Source: Deinococcus aquiradiocola
Lineage (GTDB): Bacteria > Deinococcota > Deinococci > Deinococcales > Deinococcaceae
Direction: 5' to 3'
Assembly (NCBI RefSeq): GCF_014646915.1
Contig: NZ_BMOE01000010.1
Location: 73,383 to 137,382 of the forward strand
Length of the DNA: 64,000 nucleotides
In this document: positions 1 to 11,495 of the stretch, piece after piece
Position numbering within the stretch: the first letter of the stretch is position 1
How the letters are laid out: each line of letters begins with the position of its first letter
The notes under the pieces: model-generated
Seen by the model: only the letters and a program-made list of their open reading frames with translations
Database searches by the model: none
What the model was told of the DNA's origin: nothing
Position numbers and translations under genes: made by a program

Positions 1-172
1 TGATGTAGTCGAAGCTGCGGTCGATCTGCTTCAGGGTCTTCTGCAGGTCGATGATGAAGATGCCGTTGCGCTCGGCGAAGATGAACCGCTTGAACTTGGG
101 GTTCCAGCGCTTCGTCTCGTGGCCGAAGTGCACGCCGGCTTCCAGCAACTGCTTCATTCCGATGTAGGACAT
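1..172 (-). CDS. rpsB: Ribosomal protein S2, N-terminal part (cut by window edge)
   Basis: Small-subunit ribosomal protein S2, needed for 30S assembly and mRNA binding. About 57 codons are visible, beginning [19 protein letters not shown]. The following [18 protein letters not shown] stretch is the hallmark S2 N-terminus (GVHFGH..RRWNPKM). The ATG at 172 is preceded by an AGGAG-like ribosome binding site on the minus strand. The gene runs off the left edge, so its length and neighbours (usually tsf) cannot be seen. A strong -10 (TATAAT) lies about 105 nt upstream, leaving a long leader of the kind in which S2 autoregulation occurs in other bacteria; that role is inference. Confidence 0.95.
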   Translation of the reverse strand, partial: MSYIGMKQLLEAGVHFGHETKRWNPKFKRFIFAERNGIFIIDLQKTLKQIDRSFDYI

Positions 173-276
173 GGTACTCCTGAGCGTTTCAGGTCAAGAT
201 TTGCTCACCCCCGCCGGACGACCAGCCGCGCGACGCTCCAGCGTGCGGCTCTGGGCAGGGGGGCACCCAAACATGG

Positions 277-308
277 ATTATACCACGGCGAGGGCCGCCC
301 CCATCAAG
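277..308 (-). promoter_or_regulatory. Putative rpsB promoter
   Basis: On the minus strand a perfect TATAAT lies at 282-277, with TTGATG 19 nt further upstream (about 307-302). It would start transcription near 270 and give rpsB a leader of roughly 100 nt. The 19-nt spacer is longer than ideal, so the -10 is more certain than the -35. Confidence 0.55.
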
Positions 309-322
309 AGTGGAGGCGGCCC
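292..322 (-). terminator. Hairpin after the TPR gene
   Basis: Inverted repeat GGGCCGCC (292-299) and GGCGGCCC (315-322), placed about 50 nt beyond the stop codon of the minus-strand TPR gene. It overlaps the rpsB promoter region, so one gene's terminator abuts the next promoter. There is no long T-run. Confidence 0.5.
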
Positions 323-370
323 GACAGGGGAACAGACGGCCGGGTGAAGGCGATCAGGCCCGCCCGCGCG

Positions 371-1543
371 TCACTTGACGCGGGCGATGCCGTCCTGCGC
401 GAGCCGGTACCCGGGGTTCAGCGCCAGCGCCTTCTGGTAGTTGTCGAGCGCCTTCGCGCGGTCCGGCGCGGTGGTGCCCTGCCCACGCTCGTACGAGAAG
501 CCCAGGTAGTACAGGTACTCCCAGTTGGTGCTGGCGAGCGCGGCCGCCTTCGTCAGGTCGCCGCGCGCCGCCTGCAGCAGCCCCTGGTCGAGTTCCAGCC
601 GCCCCATGTAGTAGTAGAACTCCGGGTAGCGCAGCGGTTCGAGCCGGATGGCCGCCTGCAGCTGCGCCGTCGCCGTCACGCTGTCCTTGGCGAGGTAACT
701 CACCACGCCGTACTGCCCGACGGCGTACGCGTTGTTCGGGGCGAGGCGCGCCGCCTGCGCCGCCTCGGGCTTCGCGGCGGCCGTGTTGCCGCTCAGTGCG
801 AGCAGCTTGGCGTAGTACGCGCGGCTGAACGCGTCGCGCGGGTCCACCACGACCGCCTGCTGCAGGCTGTCGATGGCGGCCGTCAGGTCGCCGCTGGCGT
901 AGTACATGTCGCCCAGGTTGTACAGGATCACGCCGTTGTCGGGATTCAGGGTGTTCGCCTGCCGGAACGCCACGATGGCGCTCGCCGCGTCGCCCTTCAG
1001 GCGGTACACGTAGCCGCGCTCGTTGAAGATCTTGGACAGGTCGACGTTCATGCCGGTGCCGCCCGCCGTGCGCGCCGTGGCCTCGGCGTCCGTCAGGACC
1101 TTGAGCGCCTCGTCGAGGTTGCCGCCCAGGGTGCTGCGGTCGCTGGTGCCGGTGTACTGCGACTGGTACGCCTGCGCCAGCGCGATGAACCCGCTCACGT
1201 TGCGCGGGTCGAGCGCCGTCAGTTTCTTCAGGGTGTCGATGGACGCCGTGAACAGCCGCAGCTTCGCCTGCGTGCGGCCCAGTCCCAGCAGCGCCTCGGG
1301 GTTGCGCGGGTCGCGTTCGGACGCCGCGCGGAACGCCACGTACGCGCTGTCGTAGTTGCCCTGGTCGTAGTAGAACACCCCGAGCGCCACGTAGTTCGCC
1401 GCCGGAATGAGTTTCGGGGCGGTCTTGGGAGCGGGCGTGGAGGCCGGAGCGGTGGCGGGCGCCTGGCCGGGCGCCGTGCCCTGAGCCGCTGCCGGGGTCA
1501 AGAGGGCCGCTGTCAGCAGCAGGCCGAGGGTACGTTGCTTCAC
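371..1543 (-). CDS. Exported TPR-repeat protein
   Basis: A protein of about 390 residues made of tetratricopeptide repeats behind a signal peptide ([20 protein letters not shown], with cleavage likely near AAQG). A Pro/Ala/Thr linker follows. Repeats such as [40 protein letters not shown] and [15 protein letters not shown] have the alternating small/aromatic TPR pattern. It probably acts as an envelope protein-protein scaffold; its partner is unknown. A TTG at 1549 is possible, but the GTG at 1543 sits 7 nt from a GGAGG ribosome binding site and is preferred. That GTG overlaps the TGA of a short upstream ORF (see the separate entry), suggesting translational coupling. Confidence 0.85.
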   Translation of the reverse strand: MKQRTLGLLLTAALLTPAAAQGTAPGQAPATAPASTPAPKTAPKLIPAANYVALGVFYYDQGNYDSAYVAFRAASERDPRNPEALLGLGRTQAKLRLFTASIDTLKKLTALDPRNVSGFIALAQAYQSQYTGTSDRSTLGGNLDEALKVLTDAEATARTAGGTGMNVDLSKIFNERGYVYRLKGDAASAIVAFRQANTLNPDNGVILYNLGDMYYASGDLTAAIDSLQQAVVVDPRDAFSRAYYAKLLALSGNTAAAKPEAAQAARLAPNNAYAVGQYGVVSYLAKDSVTATAQLQAAIRLEPLRYPEFYYYMGRLELDQGLLQAARGDLTKAAALASTNWEYLYYLGFSYERGQGTTAPDRAKALDNYQKALALNPGYRLAQDGIARVK

Positions 1544-1638
1544 TCGCAAACCTCCAGAATCGACGTGAACGTCTCACGCTGCGCCGCCCGGCGCCGGTCA
1601 CCGTGGTGGCCGGGCGGGAAAGCGGTCAGGGAGAACAT
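1540..1638 (-). CDS. Putative 32-residue upstream ORF coupled to the TPR gene
   Basis: ATG at 1638 begins about 10 nt after the -10 box of the TPR promoter and stays open for 32 codons. It ends in a TGA (1542-1540) that shares two bases with the GTG start of the TPR gene (GTGA overlap). The peptide begins [13 protein letters not shown] and ends SILEVCE. No homology is recognised. The overlap and the near-leaderless start suggest a coupling cistron, but expression is unproven. Confidence 0.4.
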   Translation of the reverse strand: MFSLTAFPPGHHGDRRRAAQRETFTSILEVCE

Positions 1639-1648
1639 CGTCGAACCC

Positions 1649-1677
1649 ATAGTAATCGTGCCTCTCATGAGTGTGAA
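1649..1677 (-). promoter_or_regulatory. Putative promoter of the TPR gene
   Basis: On the minus strand TTCACA (1677-1672) and TACTAT (1654-1649) are separated by exactly 17 nt, matching a housekeeping sigma promoter. Transcription would begin near 1642, just ahead of the uORF ATG at 1638. Confidence 0.55.
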
Positions 1678-1889
1678 GTGGTGGGGGCGGGAACGCCCGC
1701 AGGCGCGCGCCTGACCGGGCGTCCGGACGTGCCAGGCACGCGGGGTGCGTCCGGTGACCTTCAGGCATCATGGCACGGAACACTTGACGGCGACCTGATC
1801 GGCACCCGGCGCCGTCCCGGAAGTCTAGCAGACCCCCCACCCGGCACGGACCCGGCATGACGCGCCGCACCTGCCGTATCATCCGGGCC

Positions 1890-2549
1890 ATGACCCGCCC
1901 CGACCCGGCCGAACGGCCCGCCCCCACCCCCCGGCGGCTCGGTCTGACCGGCTCCATCGGCGCCGGCAAGAGCACCGCCTCACGTCATCTGCGCGACCTG
2001 GGCTTCACGGTCCTCGACGCGGACGCCGTCGCCCGCGAACTCGGTCACGACCCGGACGTGCTGCGGGCCGTCACCGAGCAGCTCGGTCCGCAGTACGTGA
2101 CGCACGACGGCCCGCGCCCCGCCCTCGACCGGCCCGCGCTGGCCGCCCTGGTCTTCTCCGACCCGGAACGCCGGAGCGTCCTGAACGGCATCCTGCACCC
2201 GCGCGTGCGCGCCGAACTGGCCCGGCAGGAGGCGCTCGCAGCCCGGCGCGGCGAGACGTGGGTCGTGCAGGACGTCCCGCTGCTGTTCGAGGGCGGCGCG
2301 TGGCGCGACATGGACGCCGTGCTGCTGGTGGACGCCCCCCTCGACACGCGCGTGCGGCGCGTCATGGCCCGCGACGGCCTGACCCGCGACGCCGTCCTCG
2401 CCCGCGACGCCGCACAGATGCCCGTCCCGCAGAAGCTCGACCTGATGCGCGGCCGGTCCGGCGTGCTCCTCGACAACGGCCACGACGAGGCGGCCCTCGT
2501 CACGCAGCTCCGTACGGCGCTCCGCACGCTCGGCGTCCTGCCCGACTGA
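1890..2549 (+). CDS. coaE: Dephospho-CoA kinase
   Basis: Last step of coenzyme A synthesis: ATP-dependent phosphorylation of the 3'-OH of dephospho-CoA. The protein of about 219 residues has a P-loop GSIGAGKST near residues 21-29, the CoaE signature [11 protein letters not shown], a core [19 protein letters not shown] and the lid/LID-like [11 protein letters not shown]. An ATG at 1857 is in frame, but a -10-like TATCAT lies 7 nt before the ATG at 1890, so a leaderless start at 1890 is chosen. The stop codon is the beginning of a relict of the 135-bp intergenic repeat family (2547-2598). Confidence 0.95.
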   Translation: MTRPDPAERPAPTPRRLGLTGSIGAGKSTASRHLRDLGFTVLDADAVARELGHDPDVLRAVTEQLGPQYVTHDGPRPALDRPALAALVFSDPERRSVLNGILHPRVRAELARQEALAARRGETWVVQDVPLLFEGGAWRDMDAVLLVDAPLDTRVRRVMARDGLTRDAVLARDAAQMPVPQKLDLMRGRSGVLLDNGHDEAALVTQLRTALRTLGVLPD

Positions 2550-2598
2550 CCCCGGACGGAACTGAACGCCTGAAGTCCAGCCGGGCAGAACGCGAAGC
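2547..2598 (+). repeat. Relict of the stop-codon-associated intergenic repeat
   Basis: Starts at the coaE TGA. After exactly 12 nt comes CTGAAC, followed by a segment resembling the repeat core (TGAAGTCCAGCCGGGCAGAA against TGGAGTTCAGCCGAGCGGAG in intact copies). The rest of the element is missing. Recognised only by comparison with the intact copies at 24.7, 27.5 and 31.7 kb. Confidence 0.45.
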
Positions 2599-2652
2599 CG
2601 CCACCGCATGACGCGGGCGGGGGACACGCCGCGCTCCGCTATAGTCCCAGGC

Positions 2653-3018
2653 ATGGCGAGAAACCTGGCGGGCAGCATGGACACCGGTTACGTCGGGGTG
2701 CTGACCCTGCGGCTCGAGATGCCCTGGGTCTCCAACCTCAAGGAGAAACGCGCTCTGGTCCGCCCGGTCGTGGAGCGCCTCAAGGTCCGCTACCCGGTCA
2801 CGGTCGCGCGGCTGGACGGGCTGGACGCGCACGACTGGGAACTGATCGGCGTGACCACCATCTCCAACGACCACGAGTGGATCGAGCAGACGCTGCGCAT
2901 GGCGTCCGACTACGTCGCGGCGGGCGGCGAGTACCGCGTGGCGGACGAGGAGGTCGTCATCTGCGCGATCTCGGACCTGCTCGGGGACGCGGGCGACGAC
3001 CCGGACGACGACGCGTAG
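2653..3018 (+). CDS. DUF503 (YlxP-like) protein
   Basis: Small protein of about 121 residues matching the DUF503 pattern: [21 protein letters not shown] near the N-terminus (consensus vG.L.l.L.ip...SLKdKR) and the pairing of [28 protein letters not shown] segments. Family members are small ferredoxin-fold proteins often located near infB/rbfA, with no settled biochemical role. The ATG at 2653 lies 7 nt after TATAGT, a leaderless arrangement; an earlier in-frame ATG at 2608 is upstream of that box and is rejected. The tail is acidic ([10 protein letters not shown]). Confidence 0.85.
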   Translation: MARNLAGSMDTGYVGVLTLRLEMPWVSNLKEKRALVRPVVERLKVRYPVTVARLDGLDAHDWELIGVTTISNDHEWIEQTLRMASDYVAAGGEYRVADEEVVICAISDLLGDAGDDPDDDA

Positions 3019-3037
3019 GCCGACACATAAAGACAGC

Positions 3038-3070
3038 GCGGGCCGCTTCCCGGTGGGGTGAGCGGCCCGC
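3038..3070. terminator. Bidirectional terminator between DUF503 gene and lepB
   Basis: A 10-bp perfect stem GCGGGCCGCT (3038-3047) / AGCGGCCCGC (3061-3070) between two convergent genes. No pronounced T-run on either side. Confidence 0.65.
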
Positions 3071-3084
3071 CTTCTGCGCCGGGA

Positions 3085-3885
3085 TCAGGGGGTGAGGGTG
3101 TTGAAGGCCGAGGGGCGGGTCAGGACGCGCCAGTTCAGGACGCTCTTGCCGGTGAAGGTCGTGGCGTCCGCGGGGTTGGAGCTCGCCCAGTTGCAGTCGT
3201 ACTTCACGTTCTCCTGCCGCATGATCGGCCAGATGACGGCGGCGGCGCGGCCCGCGATGTCGCGCAGCGGGATCGGCCCGAAGAAGCGGGAGTCCTCGCT
3301 GCCGGAATACGTGCGGTTGTCGCCCTGCAGGAAGTACTGCCCGGCGGGCACGGTGATCTCGGCGGCGTTCTGCACGATCTGGTTGCCGCCTGCCGTGGTC
3401 GCCTGGTTGGCACGGTCGCTCTGCGTGTCCCAGCAGCCCTGCGTCTTCCAGAAGTCGGTGGTGAAGGCCGCGTCGAGCGCCTTGCCGTTCACATACGTCA
3501 CGCCCTGCGCGATGCGGATCTTGTCGCCCGGCAGGCCGATCAGGCGCTTGATCAGGAACGGCCGGTAGTTCCACAGGCCGTAGAAGTTGCGGCTCTCGGC
3601 GGCGGCGGGCGGCTTGAAGATCAGGATGTCGCCGCGCTTGAAGCTGCCCACGCCGACCTTGTGCAGCCACGCCTCGTACTTCGGCACGAAGACGCGCTCG
3701 TGGTGACGCAGGTTCGGCATCATGCTGACGCCGTCCACGCCGACCACCGTGCCCACGAACTGCGTGATGACGACCGCAAACACGATCGGCTCCAGCAGCT
3801 CCTTCCACAGGCGCGTCAGGAAGCTGGGGCGGGACTTGCCGGTCTCGGCGGGACGGGCGGGCGGCGTTGGTTCAGGTTGAGACAT
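3085..3885 (-). CDS. lepB: Signal peptidase I
   Basis: Membrane-bound serine protease that removes signal peptides from exported preproteins. The protein of 266 residues has one N-terminal membrane segment ([20 protein letters not shown]), the catalytic serine in GVSMMPNL (Ser54) and the general-base lysine in [12 protein letters not shown] (Lys113). Box E follows in [21 protein letters not shown]. These are the S26 peptidase boxes in the right order and spacing. An insertion between boxes D and E (about residues 130-170) is modest. A TATGCT -10 candidate lies about 150 nt upstream at 4041-4036. Confidence 0.96.
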   Translation of the reverse strand: MSQPEPTPPARPAETGKSRPSFLTRLWKELLEPIVFAVVITQFVGTVVGVDGVSMMPNLRHHERVFVPKYEAWLHKVGVGSFKRGDILIFKPPAAAESRNFYGLWNYRPFLIKRLIGLPGDKIRIAQGVTYVNGKALDAAFTTDFWKTQGCWDTQSDRANQATTAGGNQIVQNAAEITVPAGQYFLQGDNRTYSGSEDSRFFGPIPLRDIAGRAAAVIWPIMRQENVKYDCNWASSNPADATTFTGKSVLNWRVLTRPSAFNTLTP

Positions 3886-4146
3886 ACACGGACCCTTTTG
3901 GAAGGCCGGGCCTGCTGGCCTTCGCTGATGACTGGATTCTGGTGGGCGGGCCGCAGCGGTCGCCGGTGGGCGGCACGGCGGCCCGTGATGACGTTCTCGG
4001 TCTGCCCGGTGGCGTCTTCCCGACTGCTGGCGTGCAGCATAGCGGATCGGGGGAGGGCGGGCGTCCCCCTGCTCCCCTGCCGGGCATCCCCCGCCTGCTG
4101 GACGCGGTCTACCCAGCGGGGGGCGTCATGCAGTACCTTGAGGGCG

Positions 4147-4953
4147 ATGCCGCTTGCCGGGACACTCGTGGACGGGCAGTACCATCTGGTGCGCCCGCTC
4201 GGTCGTGGAGCCAGCAGCGTGGTGTACTTCGCTGTGGGCCGCGACGGCCTCGCGTACGCCGTCAAGCTCTTCCCGCCGGAACTGCGCAGCCACGCCGAGC
4301 GCGAGTACCGCAACGGGGCGGGCCTGCAGCACCCCAGGCTCGCGCGGGTCCTGAAGGCGACCGTCGTGCAGAACCACCCGAGTCTGGTGCTGGACTTCGC
4401 GCGCGGGCAGGTCATGTTCAGCCGGTACGTGCACCGGCCCTCGCTGCGCCTGCACCCGGAACTGGGACACCGGGGCTTCGAGTCCGTGCAGGCCGCGAAC
4501 GAGCGGCGCGCGTACCTGCTGACGCTCGCGCACCTGCTGGACGCGCTGGCGCACCTGCACGGCGTCGGCATCGTGCACCGCGACGTGAAACCCGAGAACG
4601 TCATCGTGGACGGCAACGGCAGCGCGCGCCTCGTGGATTTCGACCTGTCCGGCCCGGTCGGGGAGCGTTTCGAGAGCCCCGTGCGGATCGGGACGGCGGC
4701 CTTCATGTCGCCGGAAGCGCTGCGCGGCGAGCCGCTCGGCCCGGAAAGCGACCTGTACGGGGTGGGCCTGCTGCTGCACTGGGGCCTGTACGGCGACCTG
4801 CCCGCCGACGACCTGCCGCACGGCAGGCTCAGCGACGACCCCCTGGACCGCCTGAGGATCGCGCTGCTCAACCACGACCGGGACGCGCGGCCCGCGAACG
4901 CGCAGCAGGTCCGGCAGGCCCTCCTTCAGCTCGCCGCGCTGCCACTCGCATGA
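4147..4953 (+). CDS. Small Ser/Thr protein kinase (Hanks type)
   Basis: Minimal eukaryotic-like kinase domain of 268 residues, with no transmembrane or sensor domain. Visible: glycine loop [15 protein letters not shown] lysine in YAVKLF (Lys40), alphaC glutamate (about Glu53), catalytic loop [10 protein letters not shown] (HRD 144-146), metal motif VDFDLSG (DFD rather than DFG, 164-166), FMSPEAL for APE, and SDLYGVG. All catalytic residues are present, so it is probably active despite the Gly-to-Asp change. ATG at 4147 is 7 nt after TACCTT, suggesting a leaderless transcript. Its TGA overlaps the ATG of the next gene (ATGA), implying translational coupling with the RNA ligase-like protein. 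Confidence 0.88.
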   Translation: MPLAGTLVDGQYHLVRPLGRGASSVVYFAVGRDGLAYAVKLFPPELRSHAEREYRNGAGLQHPRLARVLKATVVQNHPSLVLDFARGQVMFSRYVHRPSLRLHPELGHRGFESVQAANERRAYLLTLAHLLDALAHLHGVGIVHRDVKPENVIVDGNGSARLVDFDLSGPVGERFESPVRIGTAAFMSPEALRGEPLGPESDLYGVGLLLHWGLYGDLPADDLPHGRLSDDPLDRLRIALLNHDRDARPANAQQVRQALLQLAALPLA

Positions 4954-5525
4954 CGCGGCCCGCCTCCCCGGATGCCGCGCCGGACCCGTCCGCCCGCATG
5001 GCCTTCGTCGGCCTGCGGCCCCCCCCGGACCTGGCGGCGCAGGTCACGGCATGGCAGGCGCGGATGGGGCACGTCATCACCGAACCGCACGTGACGCTCA
5101 AGGCGCCCGGCCCGTACACGCCCGCCCAGCTGGGCGCCCTGCGCGCCGCGTGCGCGGCCCACCCGCCCTTCGACGTGACGCTCGGCGGGGTGAGGATGTT
5201 CGGGCAGCGCGTCGTGTACCTGCGCGTGGACGGGGACGGACCGCACCGCCTGCACGCGGCGCTCGTGGGGGCGCTGGACCTCCCGCCCGGCGAGTTCGAA
5301 CTGCAGCACTACTCGCCGCACCTGAGCGTCGCGCTCGGCTGGCGGCCCGTGCGGCCCGACCTGAACGGCGACTGGAACGCGGTGCAGGACGACGCCCGGC
5401 AAGAGTTCGCGGCGCTGGAGACCGCGCCCGTCACGTTCCGCGTCACGGGCGCGGTGCTGTACCGCAAGCCCGTGCCGGGCGCTCCGTACCGCCCAGGCGC
5501 GGAATGGCCGCTCGCGCAGACCTGA
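4950..5525 (+). CDS. 2'-5' RNA ligase / 2H phosphoesterase family protein
   Basis: Protein of 191 residues with two HxT/S motifs, EPHVTL (His47) and YSPHLSVAL (about His131), spaced as in the 2H phosphoesterase superfamily (LigT/ThpR, tRNA 2',3'-cyclic phosphodiesterase or RNA ligase). The [11 protein letters not shown]-terminal strand also fits. The start overlaps the kinase stop by ATGA. Biological substrate unknown; coupling to a kinase raises the possibility of phospho-control, which is inference. The TGA is the first base triplet of a diverged copy of the intergenic repeat. Confidence 0.8.
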   Translation: MTRPASPDAAPDPSARMAFVGLRPPPDLAAQVTAWQARMGHVITEPHVTLKAPGPYTPAQLGALRAACAAHPPFDVTLGGVRMFGQRVVYLRVDGDGPHRLHAALVGALDLPPGEFELQHYSPHLSVALGWRPVRPDLNGDWNAVQDDARQEFAALETAPVTFRVTGAVLYRKPVPGAPYRPGAEWPLAQT

Positions 5526-5708
5526 TCCCCGCTTGAGCTGAACTCCAGGAGGGCCGCCGGGCGGACCGCGAAGCCGCCGCCCGGCCGCGAGCCGCAACAG
5601 GTCCGGTCTGGAGGACGCGGGCCGTCGTCTTCATGGACGTTGATGTGCTCAGGAAGGGGGGGCCGGAGCTGTTCCCGGTTTTCCTTTCACCGGGGCGACA
5701 CCGGATGA
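5520..5708 (+). repeat. Diverged copy of the stop-codon-associated repeat
   Basis: Begins at the ligase-like gene's TGA. After 12 nt comes CTGAAC, then blocks aligning with intact copies: GGGCGGACCGCGAAG-like core, CAACAGGTCCGGTCTGGAGG (against CAACAAGTACGGTTTTGAGG) and a right end GCTGTTCCCGG...ACCGGATGA (against GCTGTTCCCGG...ACCGTATGA). About 50 bp longer than the intact copies in the middle. It fills the gap between two convergent genes. Confidence 0.6.
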
Positions 5709-5712
5709 ACCT

Positions 5713-6423
5713 TCAGGGCTGCGGGTCGGGCTCGGCCCACGCGGGCCGCAGGTCCACCTCGCCGCCCGCCCCCAGCAGGCGGGCCGCCTCGCGCTCCGCA
5801 CGCTCCCGGCCCAGCCACGGCGTCCAGTACGCGCGCATGGTGTCCGCCACCAGCGCCGCAGGCAGGGTCGGCGGGTCGCCCGGTACGAAGGCCAGCAGGT
5901 CCATGTCCGTGACCGGCCCACCGTCCGGGCCGCCCACCGGCTGCCGGTACGCGACGTTCACGGTGCGGAACCCGAGCGCGTGAAAGCGGGCGCGGCGGCC
6001 CACGGCGTCCGACCCGGCCCGCCGTTCCGCGTCCCGCTGCTCCTCGCTCTCGCGGGCCGGGTGCACCACGTCGATGAACAGCGCGGCGCACGTCCCGCCC
6101 GACACGTCCTGCAGCGCCTGCCAGCGCGCAGCGTGCAGCTGCCGCGCCAGTCCCTGGCCACGCGCGGCCGGGTCGATGCCCAGAAAGCTGCTGAAGCCGC
6201 TGCCCGCCTCCGGCAGGAAGTGAAAGACCGTGCCGCCCACCAGCCGGTCGCCCTGCTCGGCGACGAGCAGCACGTTCTCGCGGTCCCCGCCCGTCTGGGC
6301 GAGCATCATGGCGATGTACCGGGCGGGGATCAGCATGTCCGGCTCGAAGTACACGCGGTCCTGAAGGTGCCCGAACGCCTCGATGGCCGGGTCGTGGGGG
6401 TCGGTGACGCGCCTGAGCTGCAT
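5713..6423 (-). CDS. GNAT-family N-acetyltransferase
   Basis: Protein of 236 residues with the acetyl-CoA-binding motif A (FLGIDPAARGQGLARQLHAARW, R/QxxGxG/A form) after a VLLVAEQGDRLVGGTVFHFL beta-hairpin, then a C-terminal half with FHALGFRTVNVAY (motif B-like). The substrate is not predictable. ATG at 6423 lies 6 nt after TAGGCT on the minus strand, a leaderless arrangement. It is convergent with the kinase/ligase pair across a repeat element. Confidence 0.8.
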   Translation of the reverse strand: MQLRRVTDPHDPAIEAFGHLQDRVYFEPDMLIPARYIAMMLAQTGGDRENVLLVAEQGDRLVGGTVFHFLPEAGSGFSSFLGIDPAARGQGLARQLHAARWQALQDVSGGTCAALFIDVVHPARESEEQRDAERRAGSDAVGRRARFHALGFRTVNVAYRQPVGGPDGGPVTDMDLLAFVPGDPPTLPAALVADTMRAYWTPWLGRERAEREAARLLGAGGEVDLRPAWAEPDPQP

Positions 6424-6488
6424 GCAAGGAGCCTACGCCATCCCCGCCTGCCGGTGGGAGAGGGACGCAGGCTCCGTGGCGTGCCGGG

Positions 6489-7568
<1,080 letters not shown>

Positions 7569-7644
7569 TTGACTCAGGCTAACCTAACGATTCTGACAAA
7601 AAGACTTCATTCCTCTCCCACCAGACTGTGATGGGGCCGCGCCA

Positions 7645-7699
7645 GGCAGGTCAGGCGAGACGGAGCGGAACGCCAGGAGTTCAGCCCGGTCTGGGATCA
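7645..7699 (-). repeat. Probable relict of the stop-codon-associated repeat
   Basis: Reading the minus strand from the TGA of the HD-GYP gene (7699-7697), exactly 12 nt separate it from CTGAACTCCTGGCGTTC, resembling CTGAACTTTTGGAGTTC of intact copies. Similarity fades after about 50 bp. The shared 12-nt spacing is the best argument. Confidence 0.35.
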
Positions 7700-8416
7700 G
7701 ATGTCGGCCGTCACGACCGCCAGGAAGGCGGGCACGAGCGCCGGGTCGAATGCCTGACCGGCGAGCCGTTCGAGTTCCGCTCCGGCCTGCGGGGCTGTCC
7801 AGGCGGCCTTGTAGGGCCGGGCCTGCGTGAGCGCGTCCCACACGTCGCACAGCGTGAAGATGCGCGCTTCCAGGCAGATCTGCTCGCCGTGCAGGCGGGC
7901 CGGGTAGCCGCGTCCGTCCCAGCGTTCGTGATGCTGCGCGAGCACCAGCAGGGCGGTGCGTGGCAGGCAGCCGAGCGACTCGGCGATGGCGAGTCCCGCC
8001 TCGACGTGGCCGCGCATGGCGCGCCACTCGTCTGGCGTGAGCGGGCCGCGCTTGGCGAGGACGTCGCCTGGCACGGCGAGCTTGCCGATGTCGTGCATGC
8101 GTGCGCCCCAGACGAGCGCGTCGCGGCGGGCCGCAGGGAAACCGAGGTGTTCGGCCATCCGGGCGGCGAGCGTGGCGACCCGTTCGGTGTGGTCGAGCGT
8201 TTCGTGGTCGTCGTGACCCAGCATCTGGCCGAGCGAGGCGGCCAGGGCCTGCAGGCGCGGCGTCGGGTCCGTGGATGTGGTGTCGGTGGTGGTCGGGCGG
8301 GACGGCGGACCGTTCGGGACGGGGTCAAGGGGGGAGACGTGTGGGTGTGGGCGCGTGAGCAGGGCGCGCAGTTCACGGTCCGGGTCGGCGGGGGTGCTGG
8401 CGTGCTGGCCGGTCAT
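7697..8416 (-). CDS. HD-GYP domain phosphohydrolase (c-di-GMP phosphodiesterase-like)
   Basis: About 239 residues. The C-terminal domain carries the HD-GYP signatures: LDHTERVATLAARMAEHLG, HDIGKLAVP, HVEAGLAIAE, AQHHERWDGRGYP and FTLCDVWDALT. This is the metal-binding set used to hydrolyse cyclic di-GMP or other cyclic dinucleotides. The N-terminal 60 residues are low-complexity Pro/Thr with no sensor domain. An in-frame GTG at 8428 is possible, but the ATG at 8416 has AGGT at proper spacing. Located downstream (same strand) of nothing obvious; pilT follows after about 130 bp, a plausible functional neighbour since cyclic di-GMP often governs pili. Confidence 0.85.
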   Translation of the reverse strand: MTGQHASTPADPDRELRALLTRPHPHVSPLDPVPNGPPSRPTTTDTTSTDPTPRLQALAASLGQMLGHDDHETLDHTERVATLAARMAEHLGFPAARRDALVWGARMHDIGKLAVPGDVLAKRGPLTPDEWRAMRGHVEAGLAIAESLGCLPRTALLVLAQHHERWDGRGYPARLHGEQICLEARIFTLCDVWDALTQARPYKAAWTAPQAGAELERLAGQAFDPALVPAFLAVVTADI

Positions 8417-8658
8417 GTGGACCTGCACGGGACGTGTGGACGGTGCGGCATGGATGGGTGCGGACCCCGGTGGGTGAGGGCCATCCGGCAGGTGTTGACC
8501 CTGCCGGACCCTGTGGACCCGGGGGGGTACCGGATCACGTTTCGCCCCGCTTCATGCCTAAGTATCTCATGTGGAGGGGTGGGCTGGTCGGGGGAGACCC
8601 CCTGCCTGGCGGGACCCGGTCGGGGGGTGCGTGTGCTGGAATTAAAGAAATAAAAAGG
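8417..8658. other. Intergenic region, partly AT-rich
   Basis: Divergent gap between the HD-GYP gene and the CRP-family regulator. Most of it is GC-rich without a clear signal. No convincing minus-strand promoter for the HD-GYP gene was recognised. The last 20 bases (about 8640-8658, ATTAAAGAAATAAAAAGG) are strikingly AT-rich for this genome and could be an UP element for the next promoter. Confidence 0.4.
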
Positions 8659-8687
8659 TTGCTAAAATTGTGACGTAGGGGTACACT
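8659..8687 (+). promoter_or_regulatory. Promoter of the CRP/FNR-family regulator
   Basis: TTGCTA (8659-8664) and TACACT (8682-8687) with a 17-nt spacer, preceded by an A/T-rich tract. TGTGA at 8669-8673 inside the spacer faces TACAC-like sequence, which could allow CRP-type autoregulation. That is only suggestive because the right half-site is poor. Confidence 0.6.
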
Positions 8688-8766
8688 GTGTTCAACGTTG
8701 GGATTGACCGGGATCGGCCCGGCCTGCACCGCAGCACCCTCCCCGAACTGACCCAGGAGGCCAGAC

Positions 8767-9408
<642 letters not shown>

Positions 9409-9427
9409 CCCACGCCTCACCCGCACG

Positions 9428-9451
9428 CGCCCCCGGTCCACGCCGGGGGCG
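9428..9451 (+). terminator. Terminator after the CRP/FNR-family gene
   Basis: CGCCCCCGG (9428-9436) / CCGGGGGCG (9443-9451), 6-nt loop, followed by TTCGTCGTT. Sits about 20 nt after the stop codon. Confidence 0.65.
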
Positions 9452-9574
9452 TTCGTCGTTCCCCCTGTACCTGCGAGTGCCTCTCCGGCGTCACCCGGCG
9501 CAGGACACCGCCTGTCCAGCCCGGAGGCGTCCCGCAGGTGTCCGGGCCGCAGGTGTCTGGGCTACACTAACTCC

Positions 9575-10936
<1,362 letters not shown>

Positions 10937-10948
10937 CCTGCCCCCACC

Positions 10949-11443
10949 ATGCACCACCTGCTGGACCTCCTGCTCACGCCGCTGCGCGCGTCACAGGAGG
11001 TCCTGTGCCGTCACGTCCGGCAACGCTACCAGGACGCGGCCCAGGACCTCGACAGCGACGAGGTGACCGCCCTGCGCGAGGCGCTGCAGGACCCGCCCGC
11101 CGACGATTACCCGCCCGGCTGGTGGCTCGACCCGCACCTCAGCCGCTGGTGGCTGTGCCTGCACGTCGACTGGAAGGCCAGCGACGAGGTGCACTGGCAG
11201 GCGCAGGCCATCGCCCGCACCCTCGGCCTCGACGTGGACGCGGTCGGCCCGCCCCCTGCGCCGGACGCCCCCATGCTCGACGCGCTCGCGGAGGCCTCCG
11301 CGCACCTGCACGCCCTCGGGTACGCGCTGCTGTACCTCGACACCGACAGTGACGAGTACCTCGCCGTGCCCGTCCGGCACGACCTGCTCCGGCAGGCCAG
11401 GGACACCGCCGAACGCCTCAACCTGCCCACCTTCCTGATCTGA
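10949..11443 (+). CDS. Hypothetical protein (possibly DUF6630-like)
   Basis: Soluble protein of 164 residues starting 12 nt after the reductase stop, probably in the same transcript. No signal peptide or membrane segment. Recognisable blocks are WWLCLHVDWKASDEVHWQAQAI and LGYALLYLDTDSDEYLAVPV. These resemble the DWKA..E..Q and DTDSD..L patterns I associate with DUF6630, an uncharacterised family; the match is from memory and not certain. Function unknown. Confidence 0.7.
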   Translation: MHHLLDLLLTPLRASQEVLCRHVRQRYQDAAQDLDSDEVTALREALQDPPADDYPPGWWLDPHLSRWWLCLHVDWKASDEVHWQAQAIARTLGLDVDAVGPPPAPDAPMLDALAEASAHLHALGYALLYLDTDSDEYLAVPVRHDLLRQARDTAERLNLPTFLI

Positions 11444-11495
11444 ACGGCCGCCCCGGCCGCACAGGCGGGAGTGCTGCCCGGCCTACACTGGACGG

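Noticed and set aside
119..1714. Long plus-strand open frame over the TPR gene
   Set aside because: It is the antisense of the minus-strand TPR gene and uses GC-rich, Arg-rich translation with no family match.
8429..8650. Possible small RNA in the HD-GYP/CRP gap
   Set aside because: No promoter-terminator pair was recognised; only an AT-rich UP-like stretch.
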